A stretch of 32,544 bases of DNA. It comes from Negativicutes bacterium. Its GTDB lineage: Bacteria; Bacillota; Negativicutes; SKW292. The DNA lies in NCBI GenBank assembly GCA_026416215.1, contig JAOAFP010000007.1:1-32544 (forward strand), in the 5' to 3' direction. Position numbers and translations under genes: made by a program. Each line of letters opens with the position of its first letter. Within the stretch, counting starts at the first letter, position 1. This document shows, piece by piece, positions 16,143-23,965 of the stretch. The notes under the pieces are model-generated. The model worked only from the letters and a program-made list of their open reading frames with translations. It was not told the DNA's origin and did no database searches.

Positions 16143-17711
16143 TCACTGGCGGCTAAAAACCGCCGGCTGAGCCGGGGTGGAGAAAGCGTCGACCGTCAGC
16201 TGGCTGTACCGGCCGCCTACCGGCCGGCCGAACGACACCGTTCCCGACAGATCATCGATTAGATAAGGCAGGTCGAGGTGGTACCGGTCACCACCAATCG
16301 GCTGCAGCGGGTAGCGAAGGTTGACGTAGCCGAGCTGGGCGTACAGCCGCCCCTGTTCGGCAGTGACGACAATCGTTCCGTACAGAGGATGGCGGTAGCG
16401 GCCGACAAACGGCGAAGGGTCGGCAGGATCGGGAAAGGCGGCCGGCGGCTGGTCGGACAACCTGGCGGCCCGCCAGGCGGCCAGGCGGTCAGCAGCCAAC
16501 GGCGGCAGCGGCGGCTGGGAGATTGCCGCCAGGAAATCGATTGCCAGATCACGCACCACCAGCGGCCGGCTGAGGTTGGCGACGATAATCACCCCGGTGT
16601 GCAGATCGGGGGCGAAGGCCATGACCGACTGGCAGCCGCCGGTGCGGTCGTATTGATAAAAGATATCCTGGCCGTTGATTACGGTGTAAAGCCAGCCTGG
16701 ACACCCCCAGGTTCCGGGATCATCGGCAGTTACCGCCACCGGTCTGCGGGTCTCGCGGAGGCTGGCCGGGCTTATCACCTGGCGGTGGGCAAACATTCCG
16801 TCGTTAAGCTGCATGATCAGGAAATTGCCGAGGTTCCGGACGGTGGAATTGACGGCCAGCCCGGCTCCGTATTCATACAGTGCGCCGAGATAAGGCCAGT
16901 TGTCGGGCAATTGGCGCAACTGGCCGTTCTGCCACTGGTGCAGGCCGAACCGGTCGACGGCATCGATGAAATTGCTGCTGCCGGTGGTGGTGCGGAACAT
17001 TGACAGGTAGCGCAGCAGGTCGTCGCTGAGAATTTTCTCCCATGGCCGCTCACCGTGCCGCTCGAGCAGCTTGCCGAGAAGGGTATGGGTGGCAAGCTGA
17101 GGCTGGCAGATCGTACCGGGAGGGGTTAGCTGGCTGATGGCCGGTATGGCGAGCAAGATGTCCTGACGGGTTGCGCCGAACAGCGACTGACCCACGCCGG
17201 CGTCGGCTGGCAGGCCGGCGGCATTGGCCAGCAGCTGGCGGACGGTGACCGACTGCCGGTCGGCACTGTTATTCCACTGGAACGGAGGATAAACCTTGGC
17301 CAGCGGGCTGTCCCAGCTGAAATAACGGCGGTCAACAGCCAGGGCGGCAAGGCTTGCGGTCAGCGGCTGGGTCAGACGGCCGATCGGAAAAATAGTGTCA
17401 AGGTCGGGTGGCTGCCGGTCGTCGGCGGCCAGCTGGCCAAACCCCTGCCAGTAGACCAGTGAATCATTCTCGACTACCGCCACTACCAGCCCCGGCGCCT
17501 GAATGGCAGCCTGAGCCTTCTGGCAGTTGCCAGCCAGCTGCTGCCATAGCAGCTGGCGCTGCTGGTCGGCGGCGGAACTGTCCGAGGTCAGGACTTGCCT
17601 GAGCTGCTGGTTGACGCCGGCCAGGGGGTCGGCGGCAGCGGCTGAAGCCGGCAGCGACGGGGCAATAGCCAGGGTGACGACGGTGAACAGGGATAAAAGC
17701 CGGATTGCCAT
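16143..17711 (-). CDS. Exported beta-lactamase/serine hydrolase-fold protein, catalytic motifs lost
   Basis: The 522-residue protein starts with a signal peptide (MAIRLLSLFTVVTLAIAPSL, cleavage likely near ASAAAA, about 23-27). It then follows the class C beta-lactamase/D-alanyl peptidase fold: ENDSLVYWQGFGQL, DTIFPIG, VRQLLANAAGLP and PPGT, with a C-terminal beta domain (about 410-515, FVGRYRHPLYGTIVV) like DUF3471. The SxxK nucleophile motif reads R112-L-T-Q115, the YxN position reads P204-Q-L206, and no HxG/KTG histidine or lysine is evident near RTGGCQS. It is therefore probably an inactive, binding-type homologue. The - strand ATG is preceded by AAGAGGT. It is convergent with hutH and divergent from lysA. 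Confidence 0.8.
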   Translation of the reverse strand: MAIRLLSLFTVVTLAIAPSLPASAAAADPLAGVNQQLRQVLTSDSSAADQQRQLLWQQLAGNCQKAQAAIQAPGLVVAVVENDSLVYWQGFGQLAADDRQPPDLDTIFPIGRLTQPLTASLAALAVDRRYFSWDSPLAKVYPPFQWNNSADRQSVTVRQLLANAAGLPADAGVGQSLFGATRQDILLAIPAISQLTPPGTICQPQLATHTLLGKLLERHGERPWEKILSDDLLRYLSMFRTTTGSSNFIDAVDRFGLHQWQNGQLRQLPDNWPYLGALYEYGAGLAVNSTVRNLGNFLIMQLNDGMFAHRQVISPASLRETRRPVAVTADDPGTWGCPGWLYTVINGQDIFYQYDRTGGCQSVMAFAPDLHTGVIIVANLSRPLVVRDLAIDFLAAISQPPLPPLAADRLAAWRAARLSDQPPAAFPDPADPSPFVGRYRHPLYGTIVVTAEQGRLYAQLGYVNLRYPLQPIGGDRYHLDLPYLIDDLSGTVSFGRPVGGRYSQLTVDAFSTPAQPAVFSRQ

Positions 17712-17798
17712 GTGTACCTCTTAACAGATATTGTGCGCCGGGCGGTGCTGTCAACCGGGGTTTCGGCAAAGCCCGGCTATTATCCTGCCGGCGGTTTG

Positions 17799-17807
17799 TG
17801 ATATACT
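17799..17807 (+). promoter_or_regulatory. Candidate extended -10 promoter for lysA
   Basis: TGATATACT at 17799-17807 matches an extended -10 (TGnTATAAT with one mismatch). No good -35 is seen 17 bases upstream. The predicted start would be near 17814, giving a leader of about 77 bases before the lysA ATG. Confidence 0.45.
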
Positions 17808-17822
17808 GGGCGAGGTCTGCTG

Positions 17823-17859
17823 CCGGCAGGAGAAGTGGGACATCCCCGGTTCCTGCCGG
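17823..17859 (+). repeat. Inverted repeat in the lysA leader
   Basis: CCGGCAGGA (17823-17831) and TCCTGCCGG (17851-17859) form a perfect 9-bp stem with a 19-base loop, within the likely 5' leader and about 30 bases before the lysA start. It may affect translation or be an operator. The leader is too short for a lysine riboswitch. Confidence 0.5.
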
Positions 17860-17890
17860 AGGACTCCATAATCAAAAGGGGCCGAGTGGG

Positions 17891-19147
17891 ATGAAACAGC
17901 TGAAAAGTGAAAAAATGCCGCCGTTTGCTGCCGCCGTCTGGCGCGAGCTGGCGGAAAAATACGGCACGCCGCTCTACGTTTACGACCGGGCGGGAATAAT
18001 CCGGTCGCTGACCGGTTTGCAGCAGGCATTCGCCTGGGTGCCGGGCTACAAGGAATATTTTGCCGTGAAGGCCAACCCCAATCCCCAGATACTGCGGCTT
18101 CTGGCCGATAACGGGGCCGGGGCTGACTGTGCGTCGCTGGCCGAACTGATCCTGGCCGAGCGGGTGGGACTGAAGGGAGAGGAGATTATTTTCACTTCCA
18201 ACCAGACCCCCGATCAGGAGTTCGTCAAGGCCTGCGAGCTAGGGGCGATCATCAATCTTGATGACATCAGCCACATCGAGGTGGTGGAGGGGCTGTGCGG
18301 GCTGCCGGAATTGCTGTCTTTCCGCTACAATCCCGGTGAGGCCCGCTCGGTGGGCAACAGTATCATCGGCCTGCCGGCTGAAGCCAAGTACGGTATGACC
18401 CGGGACCAGCTGTTGACGGCGGTGGGAATTTGCCGGAAAAAGGGAGTCAGGCGGTTCGCTCTGCACACCATGGTGGTTTCCAATGAACTAAACGGCCAGT
18501 GCTTTGTAGACACGGCCAGGATGATGTTTGAACTGGCGGTGGAAATCTACCGGTGTTGGCAAATCAAAGTCGAAATGATCAACCTCGGCGGGGGTGTGGG
18601 CATTCCCTATCTCCCTCAGCAGCAGCCGGTTGACCTGCCGGCTGTCGGCGGGGCCATCCGCCGGCTGTACGACCATTTGCTGGTGGCCAACAGGCTGACC
18701 GGCATTCGTCTAAGCCACGAGTGTGGCCGGCTGATCACCGGTCCGCACGGATATTTGCTGACGCGGGCCATCCGCCACAAAAACACCTACAAAAATTACA
18801 TTGGGGTGGATGCCTGCATGGCCAACCTTATGCGGCCGGGAATGTACGGTGCCTATCACCACATCACGGTGGTGGGCAAGGAAGGGTTGCCGTACGGGCA
18901 GAAGTACGACGTGGTCGGCAGCCTGTGCGAAAACAACGACAAATTTGCCATCGACCGCCCGCTGCCGGCCATTGACGCCGGCGACCTGCTGGTGATCCAC
19001 GACGCTGGGGCTCACGGCTATGCGATGGGCTTTAACTACAACGGCCGGCTCAGGTGTCCGGAGGTGATGGTCGGTGAACAAGGTGAAAGCTGGATGATCC
19101 GTCGTGGCGAGACGCTGGACGATTATTTCGCCACCATGATCTGGTAA
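17891..19147 (+). CDS. lysA: Diaminopimelate decarboxylase
   Basis: PLP enzyme that converts meso-DAP to L-lysine. The 418-residue protein has the PLP lysine K60 in YFAVKANPNP, the glycine loop INLGGGVGIPY (about 230-240), the catalytic cysteine C346 in GSLCENND (the common form is GPICESGD) and DAGAHGYAMGFNYNGRLR (371-388). These variants match a known LysA subfamily rather than the E. coli type. The ATG at 17891 follows AAAAGGGG about 9 bases upstream; the open frame runs further 5' but lacks the fold there. It is divergent from the serine-hydrolase-like gene. A related ornithine/arginine decarboxylase is less likely because of the CENND and NYNGRLR motifs. Confidence 0.88.
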   Translation: MKQLKSEKMPPFAAAVWRELAEKYGTPLYVYDRAGIIRSLTGLQQAFAWVPGYKEYFAVKANPNPQILRLLADNGAGADCASLAELILAERVGLKGEEIIFTSNQTPDQEFVKACELGAIINLDDISHIEVVEGLCGLPELLSFRYNPGEARSVGNSIIGLPAEAKYGMTRDQLLTAVGICRKKGVRRFALHTMVVSNELNGQCFVDTARMMFELAVEIYRCWQIKVEMINLGGGVGIPYLPQQQPVDLPAVGGAIRRLYDHLLVANRLTGIRLSHECGRLITGPHGYLLTRAIRHKNTYKNYIGVDACMANLMRPGMYGAYHHITVVGKEGLPYGQKYDVVGSLCENNDKFAIDRPLPAIDAGDLLVIHDAGAHGYAMGFNYNGRLRCPEVMVGEQGESWMIRRGETLDDYFATMIW

Positions 19148-19149
19148 GG

Positions 19150-19183
19150 CTGCCGGAAAACGCGATTAACCGGCAGGATTTTG
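19150..19183 (+). terminator. Possible weak terminator after lysA
   Basis: CTGCCGG (19150-19156) and CCGGCAG (19170-19176) form a 7-bp stem with a 13-base loop, followed by GATTTTG. It lies 3 bases after the lysA stop. The loop is large and the T run short, so this is tentative. The rest of the gap to 19360 holds only another small hairpin (GTCCGG/CCGGAC, 19255-19273) and the RBS of the next gene. Confidence 0.35.
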
Positions 19184-19360
19184 CCGGCCGGTGGCGAAAT
19201 CAGGGTCAGCAGGACAGGAATCCGGCGGGCAGCAGTCCCGAAAATTCCATCTCAGTCCGGTGTTGATCCGGACGGGCCGGCGGCGCGCACCTACCGGCCT
19301 CGGCCGGCGGGAATGCGGTCGCGGTAAAAATTTTTTAAGGCGATCAAGGGAGGAAACGAA

Positions 19361-20398
19361 GTGGGCAAGCTTTACATTCGCACCGTCGCTCTGATTCTGG
19401 CGATCAGTCTGTCGGCAGGCTGTGCAACGGCCCTGGCGGCGGCCGGGCCGGCCGCGGAACTCACCATGGCCGGCAAGCTGTCCGCCCTGGAAAAAGCCTA
19501 CTACGGCAGTGAACAGGCCGGAGCGTTGCTGGAACGGGTCGACCGGCTGGAAACCGATGTCTACGGAATGCGGGGGACAACATCGCTGGATGAGAGGCTG
19601 ACCAATCTCTACACTTACACGTTCGTGACCAGCGACAGTACGCCGCCGTCGTTTGTTCTCAAGCTCAACGCCGTTGAGTGGGGGGTGACCCACAATATCA
19701 GCGACGGGCCGCTGAAAAACCGGTTGACCAAGGTTTACCAGCTGGTGGTGGGCAACGACACCCAGATGTCGCTGAACGACATGCTGCGCAAGCTGTCCAC
19801 TGTCACTTTCGGTAACCAGTCGGCCACCTTCAGTGCCGTCACTGTTCCCAAGGATACGCTGATCAAGATTGAGTTCATCAACGACGCCAACAGCAAAACC
19901 TCACGGGTGGGGGACCCGCTCAACTTCAAGGTGGCGGAGGATGTGACGATCAACGGGGTGGTGGCCATCCCCAAGGGGGCGTACGGTCGCGCCAAGGTCA
20001 GCAAGGCTGAGCCGGCCGGCAGTTTTGGCCGCCAGGGACAGCTGGAAGCCAGTTTTCAGGATGTTACGGCTATGGATGACAGTTCAGTCGGGGTGTTTCT
20101 CGGCGAAAAGGCCAAACAGGAAAGCACCAACATGGCTTATGCGGCCGGGGCCAGCCTGGTCGGGCTGGCACTGCTCGGCCCGGTGGGGCTGATTGGCGGC
20201 ATTTTCGTCCAGGGCGACGAGGTGAGCATTAAATCCGGCCAGATGCTTTATCTTCAGACCACCAAGGCCACCACGGTGTACGGTGTGCAGCCGCCGGCCG
20301 CCGACGGCGGCAGCCCGCCCGGCAGCTCTCCCGACGGCGAGATTGCCGAGTACCATGTAAGCAGCGACGACAGCAACAACCAGTGGGTGAACTACTGA
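19361..20398 (+). CDS. Exported lipoprotein-like protein of unknown function
   Basis: The 345-residue protein begins with a signal sequence. It could be lipidated at C21 (ISLSAGC, an imperfect lipobox) or cut after ATALAAA. Residues 38-90 and 115-150 hold short helical repeats of the type KLSALEKAYYGSEQAGALLERVDRLETDVYG (split: SALEKAYYG, ERVDRLETDVYG, DERLTNLY, NRLTKVYQ). These resemble repeats I associate with Negativicutes envelope proteins. Residues 180-240 form a beta domain with DVTINGVVAIPKGAYGRAKV and GSFGRQGQLEASF. A glycine-rich hydrophobic segment (about 258-283) follows, then a Pro/Ser/Gly tail. The GTG start is set by AGGGAGG 7 bases upstream. The gene is flanked by a possible terminator before and a clear one after, so it is probably transcribed alone. 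Confidence 0.75.
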   Translation: MGKLYIRTVALILAISLSAGCATALAAAGPAAELTMAGKLSALEKAYYGSEQAGALLERVDRLETDVYGMRGTTSLDERLTNLYTYTFVTSDSTPPSFVLKLNAVEWGVTHNISDGPLKNRLTKVYQLVVGNDTQMSLNDMLRKLSTVTFGNQSATFSAVTVPKDTLIKIEFINDANSKTSRVGDPLNFKVAEDVTINGVVAIPKGAYGRAKVSKAEPAGSFGRQGQLEASFQDVTAMDDSSVGVFLGEKAKQESTNMAYAAGASLVGLALLGPVGLIGGIFVQGDEVSIKSGQMLYLQTTKATTVYGVQPPAADGGSPPGSSPDGEIAEYHVSSDDSNNQWVNY

Positions 20399-20447
20399 TC
20401 AGACAGCCGGCGGGGCCGGTCCGGGCCGGCGCCGTCATTCAGGTCCT

Positions 20448-20478
20448 GACAAACCGCCTGCGGGCGGTTTTGTTGTTG
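20448..20478 (+). terminator. Rho-independent terminator after the lipoprotein-like gene
   Basis: AAACCGCC (20451-20458) and GGCGGTTT (20463-20470) form a perfect 8-bp stem with a TGCG loop, followed by TGTTGTT. It lies 50 bases after the stop codon. Confidence 0.8.
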
Positions 20479-20510
20479 CCGTTGGCCAAAGGGATCGGGG
20501 AGGGGGAAAG

Positions 20511-21335
20511 GTGCTAAGAAACTGGCAGAAAATGCTCATTTACCTGTCGCTGGCCGGGGTGTGGCTGGTGACGGCCGGACCATTTCTCTGGCTGCTCAGC
20601 ACCTCGCTCAAGGACAAAAATGCCAACATTTTCGCCTATCCGCCGCAATTCTGGCCGCAGCCGCCGACACTGGAAAATTTTGCCGTGGTCACGCAGGCGG
20701 TGCCGATGGCCGGCTATTTCGTCAACAGCCTGATTGTGGCGGCAATAGCAGTGGCCGGACAGCTGCTGCTCTGCTCGATGGCGGCGTTTCCGCTGGCCCG
20801 GATGCGGTTTGTCGGGAGGAGGCTGATCTTCCTGCTGATCGTCAGCACGATGATGATCCCTGGGCAGGTGTGCATTTTGCCGCTGTTTATCATGGTGGCC
20901 GGCTGGGGACTGAAGAACAGCTATCTGGGTCTGGTTCTGCCGTCTCTGGTCGGGGCGTTCGGGATTTTTCTGCTGCGGCAGGCATTCCTGGCCGTGCCGC
21001 GATCGCTGGAGGAGGCGGCGGTGCTCGATGGGATGAACCCCTGGCAGATCTGGTGGCGGGTGCTGCTGCCGGCCGTCAGACCGGCACTGTCTACGCTGGC
21101 CATATTTTCGTTCGTGGCAGTCTGGGGTGATTTTATGTGGCCGCTGCTGATCACCGACGATCCGCACTATTTTACCCTGGCCCTGGGGGTGCAGCAGTTG
21201 TCGGGGACATTCACCCTTGACTGGCGGCTGGTGGCGGCCGGGGCGGTGATCAGCATCCTGCCGATTGTCGTGCTGTTCGCCTTCTGTCAGCGCTACTTCA
21301 TCAGCGGCACGGTCACCTCCGGGGTCAAAGAATGA
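20511..21335 (+). CDS. ABC transporter permease, MalG/carbohydrate-uptake type (orphan)
   Basis: The 274-residue membrane protein has about six helices and the permease EAA loop EEAAVLDGMNPWQIWWRVLLP (about 166-186), which docks the ATPase. The N-terminal pattern (TAGPFLWLLSTSLKD) and the end (FISGTVTSGVKE) are typical of the second permease, MalG type, in sugar ABC importers. No solute-binding protein, MalF-type partner or ATPase gene is in the window. The GTG start at 20511 follows GGGGAGGGGGAAAG. The stop overlaps the next start as ATGA, linking it to the ftsW-like gene. Substrate is unknown. Confidence 0.88.
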   Translation: MLRNWQKMLIYLSLAGVWLVTAGPFLWLLSTSLKDKNANIFAYPPQFWPQPPTLENFAVVTQAVPMAGYFVNSLIVAAIAVAGQLLLCSMAAFPLARMRFVGRRLIFLLIVSTMMIPGQVCILPLFIMVAGWGLKNSYLGLVLPSLVGAFGIFLLRQAFLAVPRSLEEAAVLDGMNPWQIWWRVLLPAVRPALSTLAIFSFVAVWGDFMWPLLITDDPHYFTLALGVQQLSGTFTLDWRLVAAGAVISILPIVVLFAFCQRYFISGTVTSGVKE

Positions 21336-22438
21336 AACTGTGGCTCAACCGGTGGGAGCCGCTGGTGATCATCACCATCCTGCTGTCCCTGGTCGGTACG
21401 GTCAACATATTAAGCGCCAGTTTTGTCCGGGCTGAGCAAATCTACGGCGATGCCTGGTTTTTCCTCAAGCGCCACCTGGTCTACCTGTCGCTGGGGATGG
21501 CGGTGCTGGCGGCGGTGATCAGGGTGCCGCCGGCCACCTGGCGCAACCGGCGGATGCTGACCGTGGCAACGGTGTCGATTGGGCTGCTTTTGCTGCTGGT
21601 TTCCTTCACCGGTGTCGGTACGGTAATCAACGGCTCGCGCCGCTGGCTGATGGTCGGCGGGGTTTTGCAGTTCCAGCCTTCCGAACTGGCGAAAATTGTC
21701 GTAATTATGCTGGCCGCTCGCTATCTGTCCGACAACCGGCGGCAGGGCGGCAATGTTTCGCTTTGGTCGGGGCCGCTGGCAGTGGCAGCGGGCTACGCCG
21801 CCATGGTCCTGAAGCAGCCGGATATGAGCACGGCTACCCTGATTGTGGCTGTGCCGCTGCTCCTGTTTCTGATCGCCGGGGTCTCCCGGGTTGCCTGGCT
21901 GGCATTGCTGACCGGTGGGGTAGCCGGTCTAATCGGTCTGGCCGGTTTTGCCAGTTACCGGCTGGCCCGGCTCAAAGCCTGGTGGGATCCCTGGGCGGAT
22001 TTTGACAAGAGCGGCTACCAGAGTGCCCAGGCACTGATCGCCATTGGTGCCAGCGGACTGACTGGAGCGGGGCTGGGCAAGGGCTACAGCAAGTTTAACT
22101 ATCTGCCCGAGGCCCATACCGATTTTGCCTTTGCCGTGCTGTGCCAGGAGTGGGGAATTGCTGGGGCGGTGGTGGTGACGGTACTGTTTGGCCTGCTGGT
22201 GTTCTACGGCGTGCAGGTGGCGATTCGGGCCGACCGGCACGGCTGCTTTCTCAGTCTGGGAATGATATTGCTGATCGGCTGTCAGGCCGCCGTCAACATG
22301 GCCATGGTTACCGGTCTGCTGCCGGTGATGGGAATTCCGTTGCCGTTCATCAGCTACGGGGGAACGGCGCTGCTGGTTCAGTTTTTTGCCGTGGCGGTGG
22401 TGGTGGCGGTCGGCCGGACCAACGAGCGGACGGCCTGA
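21332..22438 (+). CDS. ftsW: FtsW/RodA-family (SEDS) peptidoglycan polymerase
   Basis: Glycan-strand polymerase that works with a class B PBP. The 368-residue protein is polytopic, with the SEDS motifs GSRRWL (101-106), FQPSELAK (114-121), KQPDMSTA (161-168), YLPEAHTDFAFAVLCQEWG (about 257-275, catalytic Asp D264) and GLLPVMGIPLPFISYGG. The YLPEAHTDF form favours FtsW or SpoVE over RodA. It overlaps the permease gene by 4 bases. A class B PBP lies one gene downstream, a likely functional partner. The gene symbol is by family; the division, sporulation or elongation role is not settled. Confidence 0.88.
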   Translation: MKLWLNRWEPLVIITILLSLVGTVNILSASFVRAEQIYGDAWFFLKRHLVYLSLGMAVLAAVIRVPPATWRNRRMLTVATVSIGLLLLLVSFTGVGTVINGSRRWLMVGGVLQFQPSELAKIVVIMLAARYLSDNRRQGGNVSLWSGPLAVAAGYAAMVLKQPDMSTATLIVAVPLLLFLIAGVSRVAWLALLTGGVAGLIGLAGFASYRLARLKAWWDPWADFDKSGYQSAQALIAIGASGLTGAGLGKGYSKFNYLPEAHTDFAFAVLCQEWGIAGAVVVTVLFGLLVFYGVQVAIRADRHGCFLSLGMILLIGCQAAVNMAMVTGLLPVMGIPLPFISYGGTALLVQFFAVAVVVAVGRTNERTA

Positions 22439-22459
22439 CAGTGGGGAGGAGGGAAGAAA

Positions 22460-23953
22460 ATGTTGGATCAAATTGATCTTTCCCGCACAGTGGACAAGGA
22501 GGAATACCGCCGGGAAATCAGGCGACTGGGGCTGAGACTGGCTGGATTGCAGCGGCAGGCCCGGGATTTGAAGATTCCCCTGGCAATAGTGTTTGAGGGC
22601 TGGAATGCCGCCGGCAAGGGAACGCTGCTGAACAAGCTGTTGCAGTGGCTGGATCCGCGGGGGTTCACCGTTTACAACATGAAGGCACCGCAGGAGGATG
22701 AAGCCATGCGGCCGTTTTTGTGGCGGTTCTGGCTGAAAACTCCGGCCCGGGGCAGAATTTCGATTTTCGACCGCAGCTGGTACCGGCGGGTGGTGACCGA
22801 CCGGGTGGAGCGCAAGGTGGGTGAACGACAGTCACTCAAGGATTATCACGACATTAGTGTCTTTGAGCGGCAGCTGGCCGACGATGGCTGTGTGGTGCTG
22901 AAATTTTTCCTTCACATCAGCAAAAAGGAGCAGGGCAAACGATTCAGGGCCCTTGAGGCCAACAAGTCCACCGCCTGGCGGGTGACGGCCGAGGACTGGC
23001 GGCACCACAAGGAATATGATGACTACCTGCGCATGTACGATGCAATGCTGGTTCACACCAATCATCATTATGCGCCGTGGACGGTGATTGAGGCGCAGGA
23101 TACCCGTTATGCCACCCTGAAGGTGTTCCGTCACCTGATCGACGCCCTGGAGAAACAGATTGCCGCCGTCAGGCAGGCGGCCGGCCGCCCGGCCGAGAAA
23201 CCGCACATCGATATCAATGACGGCAGCTGGCGCTGGGAGTCATCTATGCTGGAACGGGCCGATCTGTCGCTGACCATGTCCCGCGACGAATACAGGCAGC
23301 AGCTGAAAAAATACCAGAAGCGTCTGCTCGAAATCGAACACGAAATATACGAGCGGCGCATCCCGGTGGTTATTGTCTACGAAGGCTGGGATGCAGCCGG
23401 CAAAGGGGGGAACATCAAACGGCTGACGGAAAATCTTGATCCCCGCGGTTATGAGGTCATTCCGGTTTCCGCCCCCAGCCGGGAGGAATTCAGTCATCAC
23501 TATCAGTGGCGGTTCTGGCGGGCGCTGCCCAAGGCCGGACACATTGCGATCTTCGACCGTTCGTGGTACGGCCGGGTGCTGGTTGAGCCGATCGAGGGTT
23601 TCTGTACAGCCGGGGAGTGGCAGCGGGCCTATCAGGAGATCAACGAAATGGAGGAAACTTGGGCCAATTTTGGCACGGTGATCTTCAAATTCTGGCTCCA
23701 CATCGACAAGGAGGAGCAGCTGAGGCGGTTCAGCGAACGGCAGGCCAACCCCGACAAGCAGTACAAAATCACCGAAGAGGACTGGCGCAACCGGGACAAA
23801 TGGGACCAGTACCAGCACCTGGTGGATGAAATGCTGATCCGGACCAGTACCCCGTACGCGCCCTGGACGGTGGTGGAGTCCAACTGCAAGCTTTACGCCC
23901 GGATCAAGGTGTTGCAGAACATCGTTGAACGGATGGACAGGGTGCTGGGGTAG
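22460..23953 (+). CDS. pap: Polyphosphate:AMP phosphotransferase (two fused PPK2 domains)
   Basis: Uses inorganic polyphosphate to phosphorylate AMP to ADP. The 497-residue protein is a tandem of two PPK2 domains. The N-terminal one has the P-loop FEGWNAAGKGT (45-55) and FDRSWYRRV (103-111). The C-terminal one has YEGWDAAGKGG (307-317) and FDRSWYGRVLVEP (365-377). Each ends with a YAPWTV motif. In class II PPK2 enzymes the C-terminal copy is the active one (family knowledge). Here both P-loops look intact. The ATG follows GAGGAGGGAAGAAAA. It lies between the ftsW-like gene (21 bases) and the PBP gene (12 bases), so it is probably co-transcribed with both. Confidence 0.92.
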   Translation: MLDQIDLSRTVDKEEYRREIRRLGLRLAGLQRQARDLKIPLAIVFEGWNAAGKGTLLNKLLQWLDPRGFTVYNMKAPQEDEAMRPFLWRFWLKTPARGRISIFDRSWYRRVVTDRVERKVGERQSLKDYHDISVFERQLADDGCVVLKFFLHISKKEQGKRFRALEANKSTAWRVTAEDWRHHKEYDDYLRMYDAMLVHTNHHYAPWTVIEAQDTRYATLKVFRHLIDALEKQIAAVRQAAGRPAEKPHIDINDGSWRWESSMLERADLSLTMSRDEYRQQLKKYQKRLLEIEHEIYERRIPVVIVYEGWDAAGKGGNIKRLTENLDPRGYEVIPVSAPSREEFSHHYQWRFWRALPKAGHIAIFDRSWYGRVLVEPIEGFCTAGEWQRAYQEINEMEETWANFGTVIFKFWLHIDKEEQLRRFSERQANPDKQYKITEEDWRNRDKWDQYQHLVDEMLIRTSTPYAPWTVVESNCKLYARIKVLQNIVERMDRVLG

Positions 23954-23965
23954 GCCGGACGGCGG

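Noticed and set aside
17725..17754. TTGACA on the - strand (17749-17754) as a -35 for the serine-hydrolase-like gene
   Set aside because: The -35 is perfect, but the -10 at the right distance (TATCTG or ATATCT) is poor and the predicted start would fall inside the RBS.
17712..17890. Lysine riboswitch upstream of lysA
   Set aside because: The likely leader is under 80 bases and shows a single hairpin; the L-box needs about 170 bases with five helices.
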